From DATFPK01 sp035264885 (GTDB lineage Bacteria; Actinomycetota; Thermoleophilia; Solirubrobacterales; 70-9), in the NCBI GenBank assembly GCA_035264885.1, contig DATFPK010000065.1:1-9442 (forward strand): 9,442 nt of DNA, given 5' to 3'. A program made the position numbers and the translations under genes. This document shows, piece after piece, positions 1-6,925 of the stretch. The notes beneath the pieces are model-generated. The model ran no database searches. It saw only the letters and a list, made by a program, of their open reading frames with translations, and was not told the DNA's origin. Within the stretch, counting starts at the first letter, position 1; the number at the start of each line of letters is the position of its first letter.

Positions 1-50
1 ACGGCGAGCCCGATCCGGAGCCGCTTGCGTGGTCTCACAGGCACGAACAC
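1..50 (-). CDS. Possible N-terminus of a divergent gene (partial, unknown product)
   Basis: Reading leftward from a GTG at 50-48, the frame stays open to the window edge and gives VFVPVRPRKRLRIGLA, a basic stretch followed by a hydrophobic start that looks like a real protein N-terminus. A TANNNT hexamer (TACCCT, 64-59) sits 8 nt before the GTG, the same spacing seen at other starts in this window that lack a Shine-Dalgarno. If real, the gene is divergent from meaA and its promoter overlaps the meaA ribosome binding site. Only 16 codons are visible, so the frame being open proves little and no function can be given. Confidence 0.3.
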   Translation of the reverse strand, partial: MFVPVRPRKRLRIGLA

Positions 51-56
51 GTCCGT

Positions 57-62
57 GGAGGG
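57..62 (+). promoter_or_regulatory. Ribosome binding site for meaA
   Basis: GGAGGG lies 7 nt before the ATG at 70. It decides the start: the upstream in-frame TTG at 25 and the downstream ATG at 109 have no comparable sequence in front of them. Confidence 0.75.
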
Positions 63-69
63 TAGCCGG

Positions 70-2106
70 ATGGACAGACCGACGACCCGCGAACCTACAA
101 TTGCGGTGATGAGCGACCACCGCCTGCCGGAGCGCGACCGGTCCTGGGTGATGCGGACCTACGCCGGGCATTCCGACGCCCGGCGCTCGAACGAGCTCTA
201 CCGCAAGAACCTCGCCAAGGGCCAGACCGGGCTCTCGGTGGCCTTCGACCTGCCCACCCAGACCGGCTATGACCCCGATCACGTCCTCGCTCGGGGCGAG
301 GTCGGCAAGGTCGGCGTCTCGATCGCCCACAAGGGCGACATGCATGCTCTGTTCGACGGCATCCCGCTCGACGAGATGAACACGTCGATGACGATCAACG
401 CCACCGCGGCCTGGCTGCTCGCCCTCTACGTGACGGTCGCCGAGGACAACGGGATCGACCGGTCCGCGCTCAATGGCACGACCCAGAACGACATCATCAA
501 GGAGTACCTCTCGCGCGGTACCTACGCCTTCCCCCCCGAGCCTTCGATGCGGCTGATCGCCGACACCGTCGCCTTCTCGGTCAACGAGGTGCCGAGCTGG
601 AACCCGACCAACATCTGCTCCTACCACCTCCAGGAGGCGGGGGCGACGCCGGTCCAGGAGATTGCCTACGCGCTCTCGACCGGCATCGCGGTGCTCGACG
701 CCGTGAAGGCGCGCGGCCAGGTCGCCGGCGCGGACTTTCCCAAGGTCTTCGGCCGGATCTCGTTCTTCGTCAACGCCGGCATCAGGCTGGTCGAGGAGAT
801 CGCCAAGCTGCGCGCGATGGGCCGGATCTGGACGCAGATCGGGCGTGAACGCTACGGCGTGACCGACCCGAAGATGCTCCGCTTCCGCTACGGAGTGCAG
901 GTGAATTCGCTGGGACTGACCGAGGCGCAGCCCGAGAACAACATCCAGCGGATCGTGCTCGAGGCGCTGGCGGTGACGCTCTCCCGAGACGCCCGTGCTC
1001 GGGCGATCCAGCTCCCCGCCTGGAACGAGGCCATGGGGCTCCCCCGCCCGTGGGACCAGCAGTGGAGCCTGCGGATCCAGCAGGTGCTGGCGTTCGAGAC
1101 CGACCTGCTCGAGTACCCCGACCTCTTCGAGGGCTCGAAGGTGATGGACGGCCTGGTCGACGAGCTGACCGAGGGCGCGCGCGCCGAGATGGCGATCGTC
1201 GAGGAGCACGGCGGCGCGGTCGAGGCGGTCCCCTACATGAAGGCGCGCCTCGTCGAATCCCATCGCGAGCGCGTGGCCCGGATCGAGCGCGGGGAGCAGA
1301 AGGTGGTCGGCCAGAACGTCTACGTCGAGACCGAGGACACGCCGCTCACGGCCGGGGCCGACGGCGGAATCCTCACCCCCGACCCCGAGGTCGAGCGCGA
1401 CTGCGTCAGGTCGCTCGAGCGCTGGAAGGAGGAGCGCGACAAGGGCGCCGTCGAGCGTGCCCTCGAGGAACTTGCCCGGATCGCCCGGGAGGAGGGCGAG
1501 AACATCATGCCGGCAACGATCGACGCCGCCAAGGCGGGCGCGACCACGGGCGAATGGGCGAGCGTGCTGCGCGAGGTCTTCGGCGACTACCGCGCCCCCA
1601 CCGGCGTCGGCGCTGCCGCCCCCGCAGCCGACCGCGAGCAGCTCGCCGGCCTCCGCCGCCGGGTCGACGAGGTCTCCGAGGCGCTCGGCCACCGGCTCAA
1701 GATCCTCGTCGGCAAGCCCGGCCTCGACGGGCACTCGAACGGCTCCGAGCAGGTTGCCCTGCGGGCCCGCGACGCCGGCATGGAGGTCGTCTACCAGGGC
1801 ATCCGCCTGACCCCTGAGGAGATCGCCGAGTCGGCGCTCCAGGAGGACGTCGACGTCGTCGGGCTGTCGATCCTGTCGGGCTCGCACCTCGAGCTGATCC
1901 CGGAAGTGGTCCGGCTGCTCGAGCAGCAGGGAGTGGACGTGCCCGTCGTCGTCGGTGGGATCATCCCGAACGCCGACGCCGATCGCCTGCGCGAGGGCGG
2001 GGTCGCCGGCGTCTACACGCCCAAGGACTTCGACATCAATCGGATCATGGGCGAGATCGTCGAGCTCGTGGCCCAGCGCGCCTCCGCCCAGCCGCAGCCG
2101 GCCTGA
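70..2106 (+). CDS. meaA: MeaA-type coenzyme B12-dependent mutase (probable ethylmalonyl-CoA mutase)
   Basis: A 678-residue single-chain acyl-CoA mutase, the family's usual length. The N-terminal substrate barrel carries SWVMRTYAGHS (residues ~26-35), FDLPTQTGYDPDH (~59-71) and NTSMTINATA (~104-113), and SYHLQEAGAT with H186, matching the active-site histidine of methylmalonyl-CoA mutase. A charged linker leads to the C-terminal B12 domain, which has the full base-off signature: D553-G-H555-S-N-G558 (His is the lower cobalt ligand), S600-I-L602 and G629-G630. The short N-terminus, without the Tyr/RPW segment of methylmalonyl-CoA mutases, and the SWVMRTYAGHS form are typical of MeaA/Ecm proteins, which convert ethylmalonyl-CoA to methylsuccinyl-CoA in acetyl-CoA assimilation. 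A MaoC hydratase of the type linked to meaA in Streptomyces lies about 3 kb downstream, supporting this over isobutyryl- or methylmalonyl-CoA mutase. No mutase chaperone GTPase is visible here. Confidence 0.92.
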   Translation: MDRPTTREPTIAVMSDHRLPERDRSWVMRTYAGHSDARRSNELYRKNLAKGQTGLSVAFDLPTQTGYDPDHVLARGEVGKVGVSIAHKGDMHALFDGIPLDEMNTSMTINATAAWLLALYVTVAEDNGIDRSALNGTTQNDIIKEYLSRGTYAFPPEPSMRLIADTVAFSVNEVPSWNPTNICSYHLQEAGATPVQEIAYALSTGIAVLDAVKARGQVAGADFPKVFGRISFFVNAGIRLVEEIAKLRAMGRIWTQIGRERYGVTDPKMLRFRYGVQVNSLGLTEAQPENNIQRIVLEALAVTLSRDARARAIQLPAWNEAMGLPRPWDQQWSLRIQQVLAFETDLLEYPDLFEGSKVMDGLVDELTEGARAEMAIVEEHGGAVEAVPYMKARLVESHRERVARIERGEQKVVGQNVYVETEDTPLTAGADGGILTPDPEVERDCVRSLERWKEERDKGAVERALEELARIAREEGENIMPATIDAAKAGATTGEWASVLREVFGDYRAPTGVGAAAPAADREQLAGLRRRVDEVSEALGHRLKILVGKPGLDGHSNGSEQVALRARDAGMEVVYQGIRLTPEEIAESALQEDVDVVGLSILSGSHLELIPEVVRLLEQQGVDVPVVVGGIIPNADADRLREGGVAGVYTPKDFDINRIMGEIVELVAQRASAQPQPA

Positions 2107-2143
2107 TCGCCGGTCGGGGGCTGGAATCCTGCGCCCCGCCCCC

Positions 2144-2149
2144 TAACCT
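2144..2149 (+). promoter_or_regulatory. Candidate -10 element (TAACCT) for the zinc-ribbon-like gene
   Basis: TAACCT lies 8 nt before the ATG at 2158, with no Shine-Dalgarno between. This fits a leaderless transcript starting at or near the ATG. No clear -35 is seen. Confidence 0.4.
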
Positions 2150-2157
2150 TTGAACGG

Positions 2158-2724
2158 ATGAGCGAACTCAACGGCGATCGGTCTGCCTGGCTTCGCTGCT
2201 ACCGCTGCTGGTCGCAGAACCTCGAGGTCCAGATCCACTACGACGGGATCAGGCGAATCGATCCCGGGAGCGGCGTGCCGACCGACGGGATCGAGGAGGT
2301 CCAGGAGGCCGTCGTCCAGTGCCTCGACTGCATGCACGACCAGCCCCACCTCGTCCTTCAGGGCGACCACGTCGTGCCGATCGAGGACCGCTGGGAGCGG
2401 ATGGTCGCCGGTACCCCCTGGGTCGCGTCCTGCACGGTCCGGGTCGACGGCGATGAGGTCGAGACCTGCTCGGGCCCCGAAGCGGCCGAGTCGCTGACCT
2501 ACGGCGCCTTCGGCGAGCCCGGAACCCGCGAGTTCTTCACCCACGTCCGCTTCCACAAGCACGACGACGAGCAGATCGTCGTCCACTTCCTGGTCGAGCT
2601 CTACGCTCGCTCCGCCCAGGAAGCGAGCGACGTGCTCGAGGAGGCCGCCCGCGGGCCGCTGGAGATCACCTCGCTGGCCGAGGAGTCACGCCCCCCGGCC
2701 CACGCCTCCGACGAGGCGCACTAG
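2158..2724 (+). CDS. Hypothetical protein with paired CxxC motifs (zinc-ribbon-like)
   Basis: An acidic, soluble 188-residue protein with no signal peptide or membrane segment. Two CxxC knuckles, C14-Y-R-C17 and C55-L-D-C58, about 38 residues apart, could bind one zinc ion as a ribbon. Two more cysteines (92 and 104) are unpaired by motif. The middle part alternates beta-like stretches, with a His/Phe-rich patch around residues 127-143 (FFTHVRFHKH). The last ~20 residues look disordered. It starts 51 bp after meaA on the same strand but has its own candidate -10 and no Shine-Dalgarno, so it need not be in the meaA operon. It meets the next gene tail to tail with 2 bp between stop codons. I do not recognise the family; zinc binding is inferred from the cysteines only. 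Confidence 0.75.
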   Translation: MSELNGDRSAWLRCYRCWSQNLEVQIHYDGIRRIDPGSGVPTDGIEEVQEAVVQCLDCMHDQPHLVLQGDHVVPIEDRWERMVAGTPWVASCTVRVDGDEVETCSGPEAAESLTYGAFGEPGTREFFTHVRFHKHDDEQIVVHFLVELYARSAQEASDVLEEAARGPLEITSLAEESRPPAHASDEAH

Positions 2725-2726
2725 CC

Positions 2727-3086
2727 CTACTTCGTTCGTGACGATTCCGGGGTATCGGCCGCGGTCGGGTCCGATCCCGTCGGCGCCGCGCCGGTGTTCG
2801 CCGGCTTGGCGGGTCCCGGCTCGGTGGCGGCCGGCCTGGCGGGCGCCGGCTTCGGAGTCGCCGGCTGCGGCGTGCCGCCGGCGGGCGCGCCGCCGCCGCC
2901 GGACTCCGATCCCTTTCGACTGGGATCCTTCAGGGCGTCCTTGGCCGCCGCCGCCTTCTCCTTCAGGCTCCCCTTGCTCTTCGCGATGTTGCGCAGCTCC
3001 TGCATGTCGTCCTTGAGCGCGTCCTTCCCGCCGCGCTTCTCGACCACGTCCTTTGCCCGGTTCGTCAGGCGCTTGAAGTCGACCAT
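2727..3086 (-). CDS. Small helical protein with disordered Pro/Ala/Gly tail (possibly Rv0909-type)
   Basis: A 119-residue soluble protein. Residues 1-57 are rich in Lys, Ala, Asp and Glu and should form amphipathic helices. From about residue 58 the chain becomes Gly, Pro, Ala and Thr rich (GGGGAPAGG, then PATPKPAPARPA) and is almost certainly disordered. The AGGAGG at 3098-3093 is 6 nt before the ATG and fixes the start. The helical half resembles small actinobacterial proteins annotated as Rv0909-family putative antitoxins, but the match is by composition and pattern only, and no toxin gene is adjacent. It lies 42 bp downstream of the DUF5995 gene on the same strand, with its own strong ribosome binding site. 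Function unknown. Confidence 0.7.
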   Translation of the reverse strand: MVDFKRLTNRAKDVVEKRGGKDALKDDMQELRNIAKSKGSLKEKAAAAKDALKDPSRKGSESGGGGAPAGGTPQPATPKPAPARPAATEPGPAKPANTGAAPTGSDPTAADTPESSRTK

Positions 3087-3092
3087 CGCCCG

Positions 3093-3098
3093 CCTCCT
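3093..3098 (-). promoter_or_regulatory. Ribosome binding site for the small helical protein
   Basis: The minus strand reads AGGAGG, 6 nt before the ATG at 3086-3084. It is one of only three clear Shine-Dalgarno sequences in the window. Confidence 0.7.
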
Positions 3099-3128
3099 AT
3101 CGTTTTCGCGTTTTCGCGGTCAGGCGCG

Positions 3129-4037
3129 TCAGCTACCCAGGCGGCTGCGGCAGTAAGCGTCCCGCTGGGGCCGGTAGCCGGGGGTCTCGAACGAAGCGAT
3201 CGAGCGTGCCCAGGAGGCGGCGCCCTGCTGGATCTGAGAAGCCACCTCGCGCCGCTCGGCCTTGTTCTTCGCCGACACGAGCCGCTCGGCATTGCGCCAG
3301 ACCTGCTCACGCCATTCGCGCACCAGCTCGAGCCCGGCCGCATCGTCGAGCGGCGTCGCGGGAGAGTTGGTCAGCCCGACCGCGGGGTCATAGCGACGCT
3401 CGACCGCCCGGACCACGCGTTCGTAGGCTCGGTCGAGAACGGGGTTCATCGCATCGTGGTCGCGCTTTCGCGAGTGTCCCTTCTCGGAGCGCAGCCCGAG
3501 TGAGGCCAAGACGAACGGCATGTCGTTCTGGACGTGCGCGTTGATCCCGAGCAGCATGTCCTGGGCGGCGTTGACCTCGCCGTCGCGGGCCGTCTCGAAG
3601 GCGATCCGCCAGGCCGGCGGCACCCTCCGTCCGTGGTGCCAGGCGCGCGCCGCCCGGAAGTAGACGTTGGCGAACAGCGCGTCCTCGCGGAAGAAGTAGC
3701 GGGGGAAGCGGAAGTACCGGGGACGGCGGCGGACCGTGGCCAGAGCCTCGCGGGTCAGCTCCAGGTAGGTGGTGGCGAAGACCCCCCGGTGATCACAGCG
3801 AAAGCGGCGTTGGAGCGCAGCCAGGCGCCGCGCCTCGACGACGACGCAGCGCACCCTCGCCCGCCGGCATCCGCGCACCGGGCGCGGCTTCGGCCCGGCG
3901 GCGCTCGGGTCGGCCGGGAGGATCGCCGTCCAGTTGAAATCGGACGGAGAGTCGGCCGGCGCGGTCGCGACCCCGGCGCAGGTCAGCGCCGCCGTCGTCG
4001 CGACGGCGGCAAGCAGCTTTCGCGGACTCGCGAACAC
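3129..4037 (-). CDS. Secreted DUF5995 family protein
   Basis: A 302-residue protein with a signal peptide: Lys/Arg at residues 6-7, a hydrophobic Ala/Val core (~9-24) and a probable cut near ATA-PAD (residues 24-29). The mature part shows the DUF5995 pattern as I know it: FRCDHRGVFATTYLELT (~79-95), FANVYFRAARAW (~122-133), PPAWRIAFE (~140-148), LLGINAHVQNDMPF (~162-175) and RDHDAMNPVL (~192-201). Conserved His and Asp in INAH, ND and DHD could be metal ligands, but the biochemical role of the family is not known to me. The GTG start is chosen because it gives the signal peptide; TACCAT 9 nt upstream may be a leaderless -10. It follows the glycosidase-like gene by 22 bp, and both products appear exported. 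Confidence 0.8.
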   Translation of the reverse strand: MFASPRKLLAAVATTAALTCAGVATAPADSPSDFNWTAILPADPSAAGPKPRPVRGCRRARVRCVVVEARRLAALQRRFRCDHRGVFATTYLELTREALATVRRRPRYFRFPRYFFREDALFANVYFRAARAWHHGRRVPPAWRIAFETARDGEVNAAQDMLLGINAHVQNDMPFVLASLGLRSEKGHSRKRDHDAMNPVLDRAYERVVRAVERRYDPAVGLTNSPATPLDDAAGLELVREWREQVWRNAERLVSAKNKAERREVASQIQQGAASWARSIASFETPGYRPQRDAYCRSRLGS

Positions 4038-4046
4038 CCCGCGGCG

Positions 4047-4052
4047 ATGGTA
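4047..4052 (-). promoter_or_regulatory. Candidate -10 element (TACCAT) for the DUF5995 gene
   Basis: The minus strand reads TACCAT 9 nt before the GTG at 4037, in the 22-bp gap after the glycosidase-like gene. No Shine-Dalgarno is present. It could add an internal promoter to the block. Confidence 0.35.
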
Positions 4053-4059
4053 GTCCCGT

Positions 4060-5205
4060 TCAGCCGCCGTGGCGCCGGGCGAACCGCCGGATCAGCTCGC
4101 GGTAGGCGGCGAACGCCGGCTTGGCGCTGTAGTCGTCGCGAAGCAGGCCGTAGTGCTGCTGGAAGTTCCCCGAGGAGGTGTTGTGGTCACGCAGGTCGAA
4201 CCAGCGGTAGTCGGTCACGTTGTAGGTGCCGCGGAACCGGTGGACGGCCCCGACCATGCCCCGCAGCGCGTCCTCCTGCCTCTCCTCCGGACGGCCCGGA
4301 CCGGTCGGCCAGCCGTTCTCCTCGACGTGGATCGGGACCTTCGCCCCGAGCCCGGCGATCGGCATGAAGCAGCGCCGGAGCTGACTCATCGCGGCCACGA
4401 TTCCGTCGGCCTCGCCGCCGGGTGGCTCGGTCGGGGGAAAGACCGTGCCCGGGTAGGCGTCGAGGCCGACCCAGTCGACGGCGCGGCGAAACGGCCTGCC
4501 GCCTGTCGCGAGCTCCTCCCAGAAGGAGCGCTCGCGCCCCGGGTCAGTCCGGTACGCCCAGTTGAACCCGATCTCGAGTTGCTGGTATCCAAGCCGCCGG
4601 GACAGCCGGTGGGCGGCGATCACGCCGCGCACGAGCGCTCGGCGAGCGCCCTCGTAGGCGCTGTCGGAGGCATCGGGGGCGATCGGGTAGAAATTCACCT
4701 CGTTCGCCACCTGAAGGCCGACGACCCGGGGGTTGCGCCCGAACTTCCGGACCACGTTGCGGACGAAGGCAAGCCAGCGGTCGATCCGCCCCTCCTGGCG
4801 GGCGTCGGGGTGATAGCGGAGCTGCAGCTCGACCAGGTAGCCGCGGTTCGTGTAGCCGGTGGCTCGGCGCAGGTACTTGCGGAAGCCCGCCTGGCGCAGG
4901 GACCAGAAGAACCTGTTGAGCCGCAGGACGAACGGCCGACGGGGCGCCCGCAGCCGGGCCAGCGCGCGGAGGGTCTCGGCCCGGGTGCCCGGCGTTACCG
5001 GGACCGGCGTGCCGAGTGCCCCGGCGGTTCCGGCCGGGGTGATCCCGAAGCGGACGCGCGGGCCCGGGCGCACCGGGACTCCGGCGGCGGAGGTGTCACC
5101 GGTGCAGATCTCCTGGGCCTGAGCCGGGCCCTCGCCCTCGGTCAGGCCGGCGAGGGCCACCGCGGCGAGGAGCGCGGCGGCGAGTGTTGCCGGGATGCGT
5201 CGCAC
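4060..5205 (-). CDS. Secreted glycoside hydrolase-like protein (TIM barrel, clan GH-A type)
   Basis: The GTG at 5205 gives 381 residues with a good signal peptide (RR at residues 2-3, Ala/Leu core ~7-20, cut after AQA at ~30). Starts further upstream give only Ser/Arg-rich translation antisense-like to the MaoC gene, so they are rejected. The mature part looks like a (beta/alpha)8 glycosidase: LQVANEVNF (~165-172) with E169 as likely acid/base in the N-E pair typical of clan GH-A, DWVGLDAYPG (~244-253) and PIHVEENGWPTG (~291-302) with E296 as likely nucleophile in the E-x-G-W setting. TDYRWFDLRDHN (~331-342) and YGLLRDDYSAKPAFAAYREL (~352-371) match the end of such barrels. The CAZy family and substrate cannot be set by eye. 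It lies 52 bp after the MaoC gene and 22 bp before DUF5995. No Shine-Dalgarno is evident. Confidence 0.78.
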   Translation of the reverse strand: MRRIPATLAAALLAAVALAGLTEGEGPAQAQEICTGDTSAAGVPVRPGPRVRFGITPAGTAGALGTPVPVTPGTRAETLRALARLRAPRRPFVLRLNRFFWSLRQAGFRKYLRRATGYTNRGYLVELQLRYHPDARQEGRIDRWLAFVRNVVRKFGRNPRVVGLQVANEVNFYPIAPDASDSAYEGARRALVRGVIAAHRLSRRLGYQQLEIGFNWAYRTDPGRERSFWEELATGGRPFRRAVDWVGLDAYPGTVFPPTEPPGGEADGIVAAMSQLRRCFMPIAGLGAKVPIHVEENGWPTGPGRPEERQEDALRGMVGAVHRFRGTYNVTDYRWFDLRDHNTSSGNFQQHYGLLRDDYSAKPAFAAYRELIRRFARRHGG

Positions 5206-5257
5206 GGCGAGTACGTTCGCAGCCGGCGGCGCGCCGCACGCCGGTTCGGGGCGCCGC

Positions 5258-5806
5258 TTAGTCGACGTCGCCCTCGGCCTTGGGCGTCTCCCCGGCCTCG
5301 GGCTTGCGCGGCACGAGAACGGCGCGCTTGAACTCCGCGACCAGGGTCCCGTCCTGCTTGTAGACCCGGGTGTGCACCCGGACCACGCCGCGGTCGTCCT
5401 TGGACTTCGAGGGCCGGACGTCGAGGACCTCCGACTCGCAGAAGAGCGTGTCGCCGTGGAACACCGGCGCGGGATGGCTGAGCTCCTCGGTGGCGAGGTT
5501 CGCGATCGCCTTGCCGGAGACGTCGCCGACGGACATGCCGAGCGCGAGCGAGTAGACGAGCGGCCCGACGACGACGTTGCGGCCCTGCTGGGAACCACCG
5601 GCGTACACGTCGTTGATGTGAAGTGGGTGGTGGTTCATCGTGATCAGGCAGAAGAGGTGGTCGTCGGCCTCGGTCACGGTCTTGGCCGGCCAGTGCTTGT
5701 AGACCGCTCCGACCTCGAACTCCTCGAGGTAGCGGCCGTACTGCCGGGCGCCGGACGCTTCCCGGGCCGCCTGCTCGGTGACCAGGTCGTGGTTCTCTTC
5801 GCTCAT
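5258..5806 (-). CDS. MaoC family dehydratase, probable mesaconyl-CoA hydratase of the ethylmalonyl-CoA pathway
   Basis: A 182-residue single hotdog-fold protein. After a ~20-residue charged lead, YGRYLEEFEVGAVYKHWP (~23-40) begins the domain; TVTEADDHLFCLITMNHHPLH (~43-63) holds the active-site region, then VVVGPLVYSLALGMSVGD (~78-95), HGDTLFCESEVLD (~117-129) and SKSKDDRGVVRV (~133-144). As I recall them, the MaoC proteins beside meaA and the CoA-lyase gene in Streptomyces are nearly identical in these blocks, so a role in hydrating mesaconyl-CoA is likely. The hydratase signature G-D-x-N-P-x-H is altered: Asn58 stands where Asp is usual, while His63 is kept. The start at 5806 has TAAGAT 10 nt upstream; an alternative ATG at 5818, one base after the preceding stop codon, would add MPAR and allow translational coupling. 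Confidence 0.85.
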   Translation of the reverse strand: MSEENHDLVTEQAAREASGARQYGRYLEEFEVGAVYKHWPAKTVTEADDHLFCLITMNHHPLHINDVYAGGSQQGRNVVVGPLVYSLALGMSVGDVSGKAIANLATEELSHPAPVFHGDTLFCESEVLDVRPSKSKDDRGVVRVHTRVYKQDGTLVAEFKRAVLVPRKPEAGETPKAEGDVD

Positions 5807-5816
5807 GCGGGCGGGC

Positions 5817-5822
5817 ATCTTA
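5817..5822 (-). promoter_or_regulatory. Candidate -10 element (TAAGAT) for the MaoC gene
   Basis: The minus strand reads TAAGAT 10 nt before the ATG at 5806. It overlaps the TAA stop of the preceding AlkZ-like gene and the alternative ATG at 5818, so it may be chance. Confidence 0.3.
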
Positions 5823-6794
5823 GTCAGCGGCCCCCTCGAGGGCCACCTCGGTCCCCTCGAACCTCCCGAGATCGGCGACCTCCCGCTCGATCGCATCGCG
5901 GACGTCCCCGGCAAGCGACGGCCACCCGCCGATCGTCGCCGTGACCCTGCCGCCCCTGCGGGAGTAGCGCCAGCTTCCGATCACCCTCCCGTCGCGGACG
6001 ATCACCGGCCGCAGCCACCCCCCGCCTCCCGCCTTCAGCGCCGCGCGGTGCTCGGACGGAAGGGCGAAGTCACGGTTCGCGTAGCCGAGCAGGTAGGTGT
6101 CGAACGCCCCCAGCAGCCGGACCTGGCCGCTGCGGGGCCGGCGACGGTCGTCGGCCGGCATCAGCATCCGCTCCTCGCCGACCCGGACCTCGGCGATCTC
6201 GTCGGCGATCGCCCTCAGGCCGCTGCGCACCTCGCGCAGCCCGAGCCCCGACCAGGTCGCCAGGTCTCGGTCCGTGGCGGGGGCGAAGGCACGCAGGTAG
6301 CGCCGGGCCAGCTCGGCGAGGGCGCGCTCCCGGTCGAAGGGCGGCAGCTCCCCGAGCCAGTCGCGGCGGAGGACCAGGCAGCTCTGCCGGCCTCTGTCCG
6401 GGCCGAGACATGCCATCCCCGAGGTGACGGCCAGCAGCGCCACGTGGAGTCGGGTCTCGGGGGTCAGCTCGAGGCCCTCCGCCGTGACTCGCTCCGCGGC
6501 CTCGCTGCGCGTGATCGGCCCCTCGGCCTCGAGCGCGCGTCCGATCGCACGCAGCGCCTTCTCCTGGCGGACCGCCGGAAGGCCGAGCTGCTCGAGCCGC
6601 CGCCGCGACCACCTCTCGATCATCGGCTCGAACAAGGGAAGGAGCCAGCCGGCGTCCTCGGTCGGGATCAGATGGATCGTCTTGCGCATCACCCAGGTGC
6701 GTAGGAGTGAGCGCTGATCGGTCCGGGCGCGGTGCACATCGGCGGCAGTCAGGCGCCCGTCGCGGGTCCGGAAGGTCAGCGGCCCGGCGTTCAC
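5820..6794 (-). CDS. Winged helix DNA-binding domain protein, AlkZ-like (HTH_42 family)
   Basis: 324 residues from the first usable GTG. Family blocks are clear: SLLRTWVMRKTIHLIPTED (~29-47), ITRSEAAERV (~94-103), ARRYLRAFAPATDRDLATWSGL (~163-184), VRLLGAFDTYLLGYANRD (~225-242), LPSEHRAAL (~245-253) and GGGWLRPVIVRDGRVIGSWRY (~257-277). The family includes DNA glycosylases such as Streptomyces AlkZ, which unhook crosslinked or alkylated bases using a QxQ motif; many members are uncharacterised. Here coding similarity continues about 45 codons upstream, to around 6929, with LAARRAASQLIHG and AIAGAQAQD, placing QAQ just before the GTG, yet no ATG, GTG or TTG exists in that stretch. So the true N-terminus is probably longer and uses an unusual start, or the start is lost and the gene is failing. 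The upstream SCP2-like stop codon (6928-6926) abuts the expected start. Confidence 0.8.
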   Translation of the reverse strand: MNAGPLTFRTRDGRLTAADVHRARTDQRSLLRTWVMRKTIHLIPTEDAGWLLPLFEPMIERWSRRRLEQLGLPAVRQEKALRAIGRALEAEGPITRSEAAERVTAEGLELTPETRLHVALLAVTSGMACLGPDRGRQSCLVLRRDWLGELPPFDRERALAELARRYLRAFAPATDRDLATWSGLGLREVRSGLRAIADEIAEVRVGEERMLMPADDRRRPRSGQVRLLGAFDTYLLGYANRDFALPSEHRAALKAGGGGWLRPVIVRDGRVIGSWRYSRRGGRVTATIGGWPSLAGDVRDAIEREVADLGRFEGTEVALEGAAD

Positions 6795-6925
6795 GTCCTG
6801 GGCCTGGGCGCCGGCGATCGCGCGGGCGACGTCGGCAGCGTCGCCGCTCGCAGGTGCCCCGTGGATCAGCTGTGACGCCGCGCGGCGGGCCGCGAGGCTG
6901 GCGGGGTCGAGGCGCCGGACCGCGG

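Noticed and set aside
2116..2143. GGGGGC/GCCCCC hairpin after meaA as a terminator
   Set aside because: Only six base pairs with a 16-nt loop and no T-tract behind it; not convincing as an intrinsic terminator.
2727..3086. Toxin-antitoxin module at the Rv0909-like gene
   Set aside because: Neighbours are a DUF5995 secreted protein and a convergent zinc-ribbon-like protein; nothing resembles a toxin, so calling a system would be unsupported.
3101..3119. Short direct repeat CGTTTTCGCGTTTTCG before the small helical gene, as an operator
   Set aside because: Two 8-bp units only, no symmetry, and no recognisable -10 or -35 beside it.
3534..4367. Plus-strand open frame (277 codons) over the DUF5995 gene
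   Set aside because: Runs across a gene boundary on the other strand and turns into Arg/Ser/Gly noise; antisense shadow.
4069..5331. Long open frame on the plus strand (420 codons), antisense to the glycosidase-like and MaoC genes
   Set aside because: It is a shadow of high-GC third positions in the minus-strand genes: no motif, no ribosome site, and the opposite strand shows clear family signatures.
5206..5598. Upstream extension of the glycosidase-like frame to 5598
   Set aside because: The added residues are Ser/Arg/Pro noise covering the MaoC gene, and would bury the signal peptide that begins at GTG 5205.
5778..6704. Plus-strand open frame (308 codons) opposite the AlkZ-like gene
   Set aside because: Composition is Arg/Pro/Ala-biased with no domain pattern, while the minus strand encodes well-conserved blocks.
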